Source: Notolepis coatsorum
Taxonomy: Eukaryota; Chordata; Actinopteri; Aulopiformes; Paralepididae
Direction of reading: 5' to 3'
DNA: 64,000 bases
Assembly: GCA_963971535.1 (NCBI GenBank)
Contig: OZ020593.1
Span: 34,444,576-34,508,575, forward strand
A program made the position numbers and the translations under genes. The first letter of the stretch is position 1. Each line of letters opens with the position of its first letter. Below the pieces are notes generated by a model. The model saw only the letters and a program-made list of their open reading frames with translations. It did not search any database and was not told the DNA's origin. Shown piece by piece: positions 1 to 13,199 of this stretch.

Positions 1-91
<91 letters not shown>
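1..91. repeat. (TC)n microsatellite at the window edge
   Basis: Uninterrupted TC dinucleotides run from the first base to about position 91, so the true array extends beyond the window. Confidence 0.97.
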
Positions 92-92
<1 letters not shown>

Positions 93-218
93 GTATCTAC
101 AAAACTGAATCCATGATGATGCGGGACGAATGACACGGATTTCATGGGATGGACTATAGGAGTGTTTTTTTTTTATTACAGTACAGTAACTAATGTATTT
201 GCCAGATGAGGCTGTTCT

Positions 219-710
219 TTAAAAAATAAAAAATAAAAAATGAATCCTCTTTTTCTCCGCCTGATTTTCAATTTTTCTCCCCATCCCAATTTAGTCGTTA
301 TACCAATTTCCCCCCTCCCCTACCTGGTTGTTGTGCGCATGTTCCTCCTACTGGTCGGTACAAGGGAACCCTGAAGTCCACCACATGCTTCCTCCGACAC
401 ATGTGGAGACAGCCAGTGGCTCTTTTTCCACTTGGCAGCGAGGACTCTCATTGGTGAAGCGTAACGCGTGGGAGGTCACGTTGCCCTCACCATTTCCTGC
501 CTTTCGCTGAGCAGGCGCCCAGACCTGACCTGTAGGCGTCGCTGTCCACAACGCCAGATTACCACCCTCGACTTCCCTCCCCCTAACTCAGCCAAACGAG
601 TTAGTATGACGACCGGCCCAAGCCGCAGGGCAATGCTGACTCCGGGAGTCGAGACCGCAGCCTCTTGCATTGGTGACGAGCGCAATCTCCGCTACGCCAC
701 CCGACCGCCG
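219..710 (-). mobile_element. tRNA-derived SINE, copy 1 of 5
   Basis: A SINE of about 490 bp on the minus strand. Its tRNA-like head, with a box-A-like TGGCGTAGCGG word, lies near 710 and its A/T-rich tail near 219-250. A perfect 14-bp target duplication, GATGAGGCTGTTCT, flanks it at 205-218 and 711-724. The body shares a conserved central block (centred on a word like ACAGCGACnCCTACAG) with copies near 29.6, 37.8, 41.2 and 55.9 kb. I cannot name the family. Confidence 0.9.
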
Positions 711-724
711 GATGAGGCTGTTCT

Positions 725-3370
<2,646 letters not shown>

Positions 3371-3372
3371 AT

Positions 3373-3640
3373 GTACATGTGGAACTGCATAATGTTCCAA
3401 GCAGAGAAACTGGAAACGATAATTAGTTTGTTTGTTTATTTTCCTTTTTCTTTACACCCAGAGCTAGAGTCCTTCTTTTCCTTTGCTGAACTTTCCCACA
3501 GTCATTTCAAAATATTGTAATATGAAACAGCGGGGCTGAGTATCATGAAAATGATTCCTCTCGTTTCGTACACACAGGCGTCTCTTTATTTTTAACTGTA
3601 TTATGTTTTGATTCATTTCAATTGCTTGCCTTGCCTCAGT
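3373..3640. repeat. Local duplicated segment, copy 1
   Basis: A block running from an ATTAGTTTGTTTG-like start through the word AGAGCTAGAGTCCTTCTTTT to AGGCGTCTCTTTAT recurs at about 5210-5520 with extra inserted bases. A 22-bp word beginning ACATGTGGAACTGC also occurs twice, at about 3377 and 3648. This fits a local tandem duplication whose second copy was later split by other sequence, including the MITE at 3.77-4.44 kb. Confidence 0.7.
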
Positions 3641-3769
3641 CAATTTACATGTGGAACTGCATAATGTTCTAAAGGACACGTTTGGCACGGCTAAAGTATG
3701 GCTAACACGGATTGTTATAGACAATTTAAAAATGCATGTACCGTAGCAAATCTGTTAACGTGTAGTAAT

Positions 3770-4443
<674 letters not shown>

Positions 4444-5209
4444 AGTAGTAATATTAAACCATTATACCGGTGTCATCGGTGCTGACCACAGAGGAGCCTG
4501 GATTGCTTTGACCAATCATATTACAGCAGCAAAGACCACAAGGAAGTTACAGAGGTTTATACAAGGCACAAACACCTTACTTTATCATGCTATTTGTCTG
4601 CTTGTAGTGAAAACAATTATGCAGGGGGGGGGATATATATTTTTTTGTATCGTATCATGTGGGAAACTGTGGCTTAGGCCACCTTATTACCGTGCGTAGT
4701 ACTGTATCTCAGTTGACTTTCAACCAGCCATGTTCTCTCCAGTATATACTGTAGGCATCTGGTCCTTTCTCCTTCTGATAGATTAAAGTGTGTTCCATTT
4801 GAGCCAATCTTAACTGGGACACCTGATTGGACATCCCTCCCTTTGATCTTTAAACTGGGTTAGTGTACCTGACAGAGGAAGAGGGGGGGGAAAAGTAAGC
4901 CATCTCATTTTTGGTTGTTTTAATTATATATTATATACACGGGGAAAGAAACAGGTTCCTGTCTTTTCCGGAGGTTCACTGGGTTATGTCAGAGTTATTG
5001 TTACCCGCGTTGTTGCCGGGGACATTTCAGGCTCGGGTTCAGTAATGTTAAGCCTTTTTTTAATGACAACGTTTCAGATCGTGTCTATATATAACCGCAA
5101 GGGATGAAAGGCACCGAATCTCCATCCCTGGAGAGATTTCCAAGCAGAGAGACATTATCTCCACTGTTTGGGTGCCTGAATAAAACACTTGCCATGTGAT
5201 ATTTACTCT

Positions 5210-5520
5210 TAAAACGATAATTAGTTCGAATATTTTTTGTTTCTTTTCCTTTTTCTTTACACCCCAGAGCTAGAGTCCTTCTTTTCCTTCGCTGAACTTT
5301 TTATTTTTTTATGTCAAGGATTTTTCAAAATCACAGCCAAAAATGTAATTCAGCAAATGGGATCCATTGCCCACAGTCATTTCAAAATAGTGTAATATGA
5401 AACAGCGGGGCTGAGTATCACGAAAATTATTCCTCTCGCTTCGTACACACAGGCGTCTCTTTATCACGTTGTAAACGTGTATTATGTTTTGATTAATTTC
5501 AAATTGCTTGCCTTGCTTCA
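5210..5520. repeat. Local duplicated segment, copy 2
   Basis: The diverged second copy of the block at 3.4-3.6 kb. It shares the words AGAGCTAGAGTCCTTCTTTT and AAACAGCGGGGCTGAGTATC and contains about 80 extra bases in the middle. Confidence 0.7.
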
Positions 5521-6194
5521 GTAGAGTGTGAAATGCACTTTCCCTCTTGTAGTCTTAAAATGTCTACCATTGCGAGCGGGAGAGGGAACCGAGTGCGGGA
5601 GTAACTTGCCCGGGCGACAGGAGAAACACAGTCTGCTATAATTAAGAAACTGAAGTATTAGAGCAGGCGGTGCCTTTTGCCAGTGATAATTCATCAAACG
5701 TGGTCTTAATTAAATTGTTTATATAGATGTCTGCCAAACCACCTCCTGCGACAGTCATCCCATTATGACGGGGCGGCGGTGGCGATAGATTCAAGCGTAA
5801 TGGAAGTTTTTGCCTTTCTGCGCGGAAATTCCGAAACTACTCATTTCACTTGTCACGGGTGAAGCCGTCTGTTCGAAAGGCGCTAAAAACCAAAAGGTCT
5901 GGTGAACGGCTATAGCCACGGACGGGAGGGGGGGGGGGGGGGGGGCTACTGAGGGGGTTGCCATAGCACCGAATACCTCGTGGTCGACACGTAATCAAAC
6001 CGTGATGGACGAGGACGGCTACTCTAGCTGTCTGTAATACTTTAGATGCTGTCGGTGCGGCAGAATCGCGGTGCTCTTGGTGACGGGGGCTTCACATCGG
6101 GGGCTCTCCTCCGCGTGTCAGGGGGTGTGTGTGTGCTGTGACGTGAATACTGCTTCTGGGTTTTCATGGTGAGAATATGTAATATTCGACGGTG
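5521..6194. other. Unique sequence, candidate conserved non-coding DNA
   Basis: About 5650-5870 is balanced in composition, repeat-free and rich in homeodomain-type TAATT/TTAATTAAAT words, as many vertebrate enhancers are. That is inference only. A G run of 18 lies at 5928-5945. Confidence 0.3.
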
Positions 6195-6202
6195 TTCAAG
6201 AG

Positions 6203-6849
6203 CAGGGGCGTCATTTTGGTATGGCAAGGTATGGCACTCGCCATACCTTGGCAAATAAATAAAAAATAATAATAATAAAAAAAAATTAATTACAATTTTT
6301 TTTATGTTGATTTAGAATTCGAATGTCAACATTATGAACGAATCTTCGAACTATTCGGTACAGCCCTAGCATGTTTTGATATTGTCAATTATCTCACTTT
6401 TACTAGGCGACTTTTACTACTAACTCAAATATGCCACAAAAAAAAGGAAAATGGACATACAGACGTTTTTTAATCAAAGGGCAGCAGAGACAAGTGATAC
6501 AGGGACACAGGTAAGGTCTTACAATGGCTTAGTGATTATAACAGTGCAGTTCAGCATTCAGTAACCCATACTTTTTGTGAACGTGTTTTTGATACTACAT
6601 TCTGTTGAACACACACCTCAAAACCGTACCTAAGGAAAATTGGCTCAATTGCAAGAAAGATAATAGACAGTTATGATATTACATTCTGCATAAATTGTAT
6701 GCAAAATATTGTGGTTCCCTGCTTTAGTCTGTTGACACATTTCTATACTAAAAATGCTTGTGTAGTCCTGTGTCAACCCCCCCTTCACCCCCCCCCCCCC
6801 CCCCCCCCCTAATTGCCATACCAAGGCTTTTACTGAAATGACGCCACTG
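6203..6849 (+). mobile_element. hAT deletion derivative keeping part of transposase exon 1
   Basis: The element begins CAGGGGCGTCATTT, ends AAATGACGCCACTG and is flanked by a perfect 8-bp duplication TTCAAGAG (6195-6202 and 6850-6857), diagnostic of hAT. At 647 bp it is far too short to be autonomous. It retains what looks like the start of the transposase gene (6431-6510), followed directly by a splice-donor-like GTAAGG. A C run of 22 lies at 6788-6809. Confidence 0.93.
6431..6510 (+). pseudogene. hAT transposase first-exon remnant
   Basis: From an inner ATG at 6451 the frame reads MDIQTFFNQRAAETSDTGTQ, then meets GTAAGG at 6511, a good splice donor. A short basic start followed by M-D-I-x-x-F-F resembles the N-termini of hAT and hAT-derived (ZMYM/TTF-like) transposases. 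The upstream ATG at 6431 is out of frame with it by one base across a run of eight A, so the original start is probably frameshifted. No later exon survives within the element. Confidence 0.6.
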
Positions 6850-6990
6850 TTCAAGAGATGGATGGACAGTGTCACAGAACCCTTCCTGCAAGTGTGCAAT
6901 AGAAGGTGGGGCAAAGGAACTCCAGCGGACAACACTGTACATTCAACACCTTATTTTGGTCCAAAGTCTCATATATTCTCTTAAAAGTCC

Positions 6991-7077
6991 AAGATTCAAG
7001 AGGTTTATTCATCACATACATACACAAGACATATAGTGAAATGAAGGTGGCCATGCCCGCTTCGATTGTGCAAAAAT
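6991..7077 (-). mobile_element. LINE 3' end fragment
   Basis: Read on the minus strand, this carries the words CGATGCGGGCATG, TTTCACTGTATG and ACAAATAAACCTCTTGAATCTT in diverged form. The same 3' end recurs in plus orientation at about 63110-63200. No coding part remains. Confidence 0.7.
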
Positions 7078-9044
7078 ACTAATACTAATAATAATAGAAT
7101 AAAAGAATAAAATAGAATAGAAATTAAATAAAATAGACCTGATAAAAATTAAGATAAAATACAAAAGGCAATGAGTCCTTTGAGCAATGAGTACACTTTC
7201 TATACAATATACAGTTCTGCCCTATGTCGCTATCCTAACTATATACAAAAACATCCAGTTATGTTTTGTTTTCTTTCCTTTAAAGTTACCTCTTCTCATG
7301 TGATTAAAGTTACCTGTGGTGTGTTTGTGTGTGAGAGAGTGCAGATGTGTGGTGTGAGTGTTCATGTGTGCTTGTGTGTGTAGAGATCAATGTTCAATGT
7401 TCTGATGGCCTGGGGAAAGAAGCTGAGCCTGAGTCTCTATGTCCACTGATATGAGAGTACAAACAAACTAAAAAGTGAAGATGGAGCCCTGTCTTATAGA
7501 ATCTTCCAGTTGGCGAAGCCCTGGATCTTTCCCCTGCGCGAGTAGCTACCACCCACCCAAACACACAGCAGGAATGGAGCTGCCGTCTCGTTCGCACTCT
7601 TTTATTAGACACAGGCCGTCTTCTGTGCCCCCCCCAGTGAAATGTATGACGCATCAGCAGCTTTGCTAACCTCCAACCTCCCCTCCCGCGCACACACACA
7701 CACTGATACATACTGCAAGCCCTCAGCTGCTCCCAGCACCAGGGCAGACCACCAGGCCAGACCGTTGGCCTGCATGCCCTCCTTCCCAGCTTTATCACTG
7801 GGCTTTAGGGCTCTGCGTACCCTGCCACACCCTCCTGCTCGCCTGGTCAACTTACACACAAACACACACACACACACACACACACGGAAGGGCAGAATCA
7901 TCCTTTTGGATGTATTGACAGTGAAGTAGAGCTTAGAATAGCTGCTGCCTAAGTGCACTTTACCAGAGACCTTTTTAAACCAGTTTGAAACAGCACTGAT
8001 CCATAAGATTAATGTAATATATTCCCGATATCCCTAAAAGTACACCAGGTCTTTATTGGATATCTCCACCGTCATATGTATTTCATAGATCCCTCCATGA
8101 TCCAGTGTGGTGATGTTTTAATAATAGTCATGAATTGCTTACTGTGGGATCTTAATAATGCCAGGAGTGTCGTTTCTCTCAGCTTCAGATATATCGTTTG
8201 ATTTGTTATAAGTGTTTTACTGCACCCTCTGAGCACAGCCAACTCTCAGTATGTTGAGGGGGTGTGGCTCTCTGTTCGCTGAAAGGAGATGTTAGTATCA
8301 CAATACATGTAAACAGATGAGAGAGACCAGTGTGATTGGTTGCTATGGGAGATTAACATTGGCTGACTGTGCTAGCAGGTGATAAATAATAAATTGTCAC
8401 AGTTGCTGTGAATATTTCTGAAGAATTCACTAAATTCACAAAAAATTCACTAAATTGTCGCAAATGAGTTTCATTACTTGTTTGTGGACTGATATCCTTT
8501 ACAAGTACTGATGACTGAGAGACTGATTGATGGGCCAATCAGGGTAGCCCGTCTTATGCAATATTTCAAAGGAAGGAGATTGGATATATTTTGTTGTTGT
8601 CCAGAGGCGTAGTAGACAGACATCAAAGGTATTTAGTCATCATTGTCACACCAACAACACCAACAAGCTCTAACATGAAAAACAATATTTCCATTGTACT
8701 GAATATTCAGCAGAAGCCAAAGCGTTATTGTTCATACAAAAGACATGGCAGACTCATACCCCACCAGTTTCCCACCCGCCAACACTGTCAAAAGCTGCTG
8801 GTGCCTCTGGGAGTCTGTGGAAAACCTTTGTGTGCGATGCATGACCTTGAAAAGTGACGCAGAGCTTACTCTATTTCTCCTCAGCATACAATCACATTCA
8901 AGTCCTTCTGTTAACTATTTTGTGAGACAGGAGCTTGTTTGGAAGGTGCTGTATGTGATTTTTCAGACACACATCACACAATAATTATGTATAAATGCCA
9001 ACAGCTTCTGCTTCCAACATCTCTAAAAACTGCAATATTATGTT
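7078..9044. other. Intergenic sequence with short CA repeats
   Basis: An A/T-rich simple stretch lies near 7078-7170 and short CA arrays near 7690 and 7857-7885. No gene, exon or named element is recognised. Confidence 0.5.
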
Positions 9045-9165
9045 TGGGGGCGACAGTGGCTTGGGAGGTAGAGCAGTCGTCTGGTAATCCGGAGGTTCCC
9101 AGTTCGATTCACGCTCCTCCCAGGCAGCGTGTCGAAGTGTCCTTGAGCAAGACACTTAACCCCTT
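9045..9165 (+). mobile_element. tRNA-derived SINE fragment (second family)
   Basis: The head GGGGCGACAGTGGC is followed by a tRNA-like stretch with GAGGTAGAGCAG and a box-B-like CAGTTCGATTC, then the words GTGTCCTTGAGCAAGACACTTAACC. Related minus-strand copies lie at about 15465-15606 and 62390-62634. Confidence 0.75.
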
Positions 9166-10131
9166 GCATCATCACATCATCAAGCTCAGTTCTGAATGAA
9201 AAGATCCCTGTTGAACACTATTGAGACAACAGGCAGTGTTTTGAAGGAGGACTTGGGTCAACGCCATGCGAGAGGTTTCCAAGGAGAAAGATGTAGAAAG
9301 TAATAATTGACTCGTTCAGGCCTCGGAAATAGCGCTATTCTGCCTAACCTTGGGGTTACCTTGAATTTGAGGAGTGCAAACTGCTCTTGTCACATTTGGA
9401 TTAATATTAATTTGAAACTATGGGGGGTGAAATGGGAGTGATCATTACCGGTAAATGTAACCTGTCCGACAAATGAGCTATGACACCAAAACCAACCATT
9501 TTCAACATTTCTTTCTTCGTTTTAAAATTGCCTATGGTTTTTGATTGTCTGGGTTTCCTGGCATATTTTATATTGGTTAATTTCTTTCTTTTTCTTTCTC
9601 CAAAGGGACATTCCGTTTGATCCCTGTATGATGCCGCTTCCACTAGCCATGTGACCTTTAAGGTACAGTGTAGAGAGAATAGAGATAACGATCTTAGGCT
9701 AAACACTCACACACACACACACACATACATCCACCAGCTCCCTGTACTCAACGGTGAAGGATTGAGGGGGACTGGCATGACCAGCAGAGGAGGGTAAATG
9801 GATAATGTGATCATACTGTAGCATGGCACACTTTGGCCCCTCGCAGCCGAGATGATAGATTGTGCCTTGTGCATAAAATGAAAGTAGCCATGATAGATTA
9901 AAATCACGCCACAGTATGGCCCGTTCCATACATGCCCTCAACTGCCATTAAATGAAATGGATTTTCTTTTTTTGGGGGTGAGGGGGGGGTTGATTCATTT
10001 ATCATCTTTCAATTAAGGGGAATTATTGAGAAGCCGATTGCACAAAGCCAAGGGTCATAGTATGTATTTATGGCGTAGACGCATACTGGAACTGTATTGC
10101 TTACTTGACCTTGTCACCCTGAAAGAGAGGG

Positions 10132-10134
<3 letters not shown>
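9166..10134. other. Intergenic sequence
   Basis: A short CA array sits near 9708-9724. No coding or repeat feature is recognised elsewhere. Confidence 0.5.

Positions 10135-10187
<53 letters not shown>
10135..10187. repeat. (CA)n microsatellite
   Basis: About 50 bp of CA dinucleotides. Confidence 0.95.
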
Positions 10188-10189
<2 letters not shown>

Positions 10190-10663
10190 GGCCTTGTCTG
10201 GAGTATTAACTGTGTTATAGAACTGTGCTCATTCAAGTTATTAATCTTGTCTCAAGCCACTGGGTCCATTTGGTCTGTACCCGTGGCCTGTAGGGACTGA
10301 CGTTATGTAACGACTCATGTCATTCCCTAAGACTGCTGCTTTATGCATTAGATTGGTTGCGACCACGGATGCGCTTCGCCGAGCATTGATTGGCCTCAAC
10401 ATTTTTTAAGGCAAATTCCAAAAGGAGACTGAATGGGATTTAATGTATTTCCATCAAGCCCCGATCGCTGCCTCGCTAAAAGACGGGGGGAAATAAATAT
10501 TTATGACTACGTCTGCCCAATAACGCAATAATGAATTCTCAACTAGTTTTCATAGTTGTGCTATAAGAATCTGCTTCGAGAGGTCTTGATCGGGACGTGT
10601 CTGCCGGCAGTCGTTTCTGTATAAAGACAGAACAACAAAGAGTTGGAGCCAGGTCCCGAATCA
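10188..10663. other. Unique sequence upstream of the myosin light chain gene
   Basis: Repeat-free and balanced in composition; 10360-10600 looks like the kind of sequence that is often conserved, but no alignment is available. No gene is seen. Confidence 0.3.
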
Positions 10664-10993
10664 AAGTCACATTTCTGAGACTTCTGATACTACCCAGACT
10701 CTCCAAAGTGAAGTCACATTTCTGAGACTTCTGATACTACCCAGACTCTCCAAAGTGAAGTCACATTTCTGAGACTTCTGATACTACCCAGACTCTCCAA
10801 AGTGAAGTCACATTTCTGAGACTTCTGATACTACCCAGACTCTCCAAAGTGAAGTCACATTTCTGAGACTTCTGATACTACCCAGACTCTCCAAAGTGAA
10901 GTCACATTTCTGAGACTTCTGATACTACCCAGACTCTCCAAAGTGAAGTCACATTCCAGAGACTTCTGATAACACACAGACTATCCAAAGTGA
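10664..10993. repeat. 47-bp tandem repeat, 7 copies
   Basis: The GTCAC word recurs at 10666, 10713, 10760, 10807, 10854, 10901 and 10948, an exact 47-bp period. The first six units are essentially identical and the seventh is diverged. Each unit holds AAGTCACATTTCTGAGA and ACTACCCAGACTCTCC. The array ends about 280 bp upstream of the TATA box of the myosin light chain gene. Confidence 0.97.
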
Positions 10994-11147
10994 GCCCCAA
11001 AGCTATTTCTGTCAATCCCCCTCATCCCCTGATGCACTGGGCGCAGCCCTGTTCCCTTCGTCCATCAGTGAGACGGAACATTTTTGGACTAATGCGGCTG
11101 GACCCTGGCTAATGACAGTGAATAGCCCTGTTGGGGGCAGATGATAG

Positions 11148-11278
11148 CAGCTGAGAACAATACCTCATTGTGACATCACCCACAGGCTGATCTATTTCAG
11201 GTTTCTTCCTTTTATAGTGTGCCGCTGGACATGTGTATCTGGCCTCATCTCCCCTCCCCAGGCTAACTGCATATAAAA
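11148..11278 (+). promoter_or_regulatory. Core and proximal promoter of the myosin light chain gene
   Basis: TATAAAA lies at 11272-11278, predicting a start near 11302-11308 and a 5' leader of about 95 bases. Upstream are CCTTTTATAG (11208-11217), one base off the CArG consensus for serum response factor, E-boxes CAGCTG (11148-11153) and CATGTG (11230-11235), and a CRE-like TGACATCA near 11171. This set is typical of striated-muscle promoters. Binding is inferred, not shown. Confidence 0.6.
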
Positions 11279-11400
11279 GCTTTAGAAGAGGTTGCGGCCA
11301 TCTGTGCTTAGGGATCACCTCCGAAACCCCTCCCGGCTCTCACTCCGTCCAGAGCAGGTTAACGCGCAGCGCCAGTCCACGGCGGTAACTCCCTAGCAGC

Positions 11401-12015
11401 ATGGCGCCCAAGAAGGTTGAACCACCACCAAAAAAACCGGAGCCCAAAAAGCCAGAGCCCAAGAAGGAGGCGGCCCCGGCCGCCAAGCCAGCCCCGGCCC
11501 CGGAGCCCGAGCCCGAGGCCCCCAAGGAGATTGAGTTTGACCCCAAGAGCATCACCCTCGAGTACACCGCCGACCAGATCGACGAGTTCAAAGAGGCCTT
11601 CACCCTGTTCGACCGCACACCCAAGGGGGAGATGAAGATCACTTTCGCCCAGTGCGGGGACGTGATGCGCGCTCTGGGCCAGAATCCCACCAACTCCGAC
11701 GTGCTGAAGGTGCTCGGCAAGCCGCGGCCGGAGGACATGAGCACCAAGCTGGTGGACTTTGAGACCTTCCTGCCCATGCTGCAGCACATCTCCCGGGCCA
11801 AGGACCAGGGCAACTTTGAGGACTTTGTGGAGGGGCTGAGGGTCTTTGACAAGGAGGGCAACGGCACCATCATGGGGGCCGAGCTGCGTCACGTCCTGGC
11901 CACCCTGGGGGAGAGGATGACGGAGGACGAGGTGGACAGGCTGATGGCCGGGCAGGAGGACGCCAACGGCTGCATCAACTACGCCTCCTTCGTTAAGCAC
12001 ATCCTATCTGGATGA
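11401..12015 (+). CDS. Essential (alkali) myosin light chain, intronless
   Basis: An intact 204-residue essential myosin light chain of the MYL3/MYL4/MYL1 long form, which binds the lever arm of sarcomeric myosin heavy chain. Residues 2-42 form a Lys/Pro/Ala-rich extension opening APKK, the segment that contacts actin in long isoforms. Residues 57-204 are the EF-hand core: a degenerate loop at 71-82, a fairly complete loop [12 protein letters not shown] at 150-161, and the usual C-terminus [13 protein letters not shown]. The length fits the family (about 190-210). The ATG follows CCTAGCAGC, a good context, and no upstream in-frame alternative is better. Known MYL3/MYL4 genes have several introns; this frame is continuous, so it looks like a retrocopy or an intron-loss allele that has stayed functional. 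It is GC-rich, with G/C-biased third positions, unlike its surroundings. Which paralogue it descends from is not decidable by eye. Confidence 0.93.
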   Translation: MAPKKVEPPPKKPEPKKPEPKKEAAPAAKPAPAPEPEPEAPKEIEFDPKSITLEYTADQIDEFKEAFTLFDRTPKGEMKITFAQCGDVMRALGQNPTNSDVLKVLGKPRPEDMSTKLVDFETFLPMLQHISRAKDQGNFEDFVEGLRVFDKEGNGTIMGAELRHVLATLGERMTEDEVDRLMAGQEDANGCINYASFVKHILSG

Positions 12016-12318
12016 ACTGGACATGTAAAACGGAAGGACTGAAGCGTAACTCCTATTTTCTTATATCTGGATCTCTTACTTAATCCTGTGCCCTTTTGTG
12101 AGCATCTATCTGAGAGCATTGCAAGGTTTTTGTGTTGTCATACAGCAGCCAGACAGACAGACAGACAGACAGACAGCATGTCAGGTCAAAATACTGTTAA
12201 TTATACTTAATTATAGACACCTGAGCTTTGCCTTTGAATGAATAATGTACAGTCAAAGACACTCATATGTAATGAAATGCCGATGAGATATTACAGACAC
12301 CGAAACGCCATAAATAAA
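12016..12318 (+). promoter_or_regulatory. 3' untranslated region and polyadenylation signal
   Basis: About 300 bases after the TGA, including a short CAGA array near 12154-12176, lead to AATAAA at 12313-12318. No poly(A) tract follows, so if this was a retrocopy its original tail has decayed. Confidence 0.6.
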
Positions 12319-12900
12319 GAATTACAAACTGCCTCACAGAATGTTATTTTACCCCAAGTACAGTGTCTACAAGATGTTACATCTCATTTCCAGAGAGAGA
12401 CAAAACAGAATTGCATATCCAGCCAGATGCAATATTAATGGCATTATGATTTGTCTCTCCACGGTTAAATTTACAATATTCATCACACACGCGCAAACAT
12501 TTCGGTTTGAGGGGGTAAACGCAGGGTATTTCTGCTCATCACATTTCACTCCTAGTCCATCCGCTGGGCTTTACTGTGTGCCGTATGAGACAAGGACAAA
12601 GGATTGTGGAGCCAGGGGAGAACAAAATAGGATTTGCCTCCATCTGACAATGGAATAGGTTCTATTTTTACACGGAGAGCAACACTGGATACGCAACATC
12701 AACACTGAGGCTTCAGTGGAGAATGTTAGGGGGTGGGGGGGCAGGGGGGGGGCGTGTCCTTGTAATATGGGTGTCTGGGTGGAGGGGGATCTGAAGTGGA
12801 CCCCAGCCTGCTATCCAGAAGTGACAGGGGGGGCGTTTGAGCGAGTGTTGGTCGCCTCAGTCCAGGGGCAGCTGCTGCAGATAAAAAAAAAAATGCACTC
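12319..12900. other. Intergenic sequence
   Basis: G-rich around 12727-12830. No recognisable exon or element. Confidence 0.5.
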
Positions 12901-12929
12901 ACCCTGGGGATGTGCACTCTGGTATCTTA

Positions 12930-12988
12930 AACACACACACACACATAAACACACACACACACATCACCCACAGTGTGCACATGCACAG

Positions 12989-13024
<36 letters not shown>

Positions 13025-13047
13025 ACACACACACACACACACACAAA
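12930..13047. repeat. (CA)n microsatellite, interrupted
   Basis: Several CA blocks separated by short unique pieces. A pure C run of 21 lies nearby at 13178-13198. Confidence 0.93.
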
Positions 13048-13199
13048 CTCTTTCTCTCTCTCAAATGCAAACATAGCCTTCCCTCCACTCAACTACAATA
13101 CCCTATAGCTCTACACTCATGCGTGTGCACAGCATGGACACACACACACCAAGCCATCCATCCATCTACCCACACGACCCCCCCCCCCCCCCCCCCCCT

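Noticed and set aside
11340-12000. Long minus-strand open frames (177 and 213 codons) over the myosin light chain gene
   Set aside because: They are antisense shadows of a GC-rich coding region. Their Gly/Leu-rich translations have no domain, while the plus frame is a recognisable complete protein.
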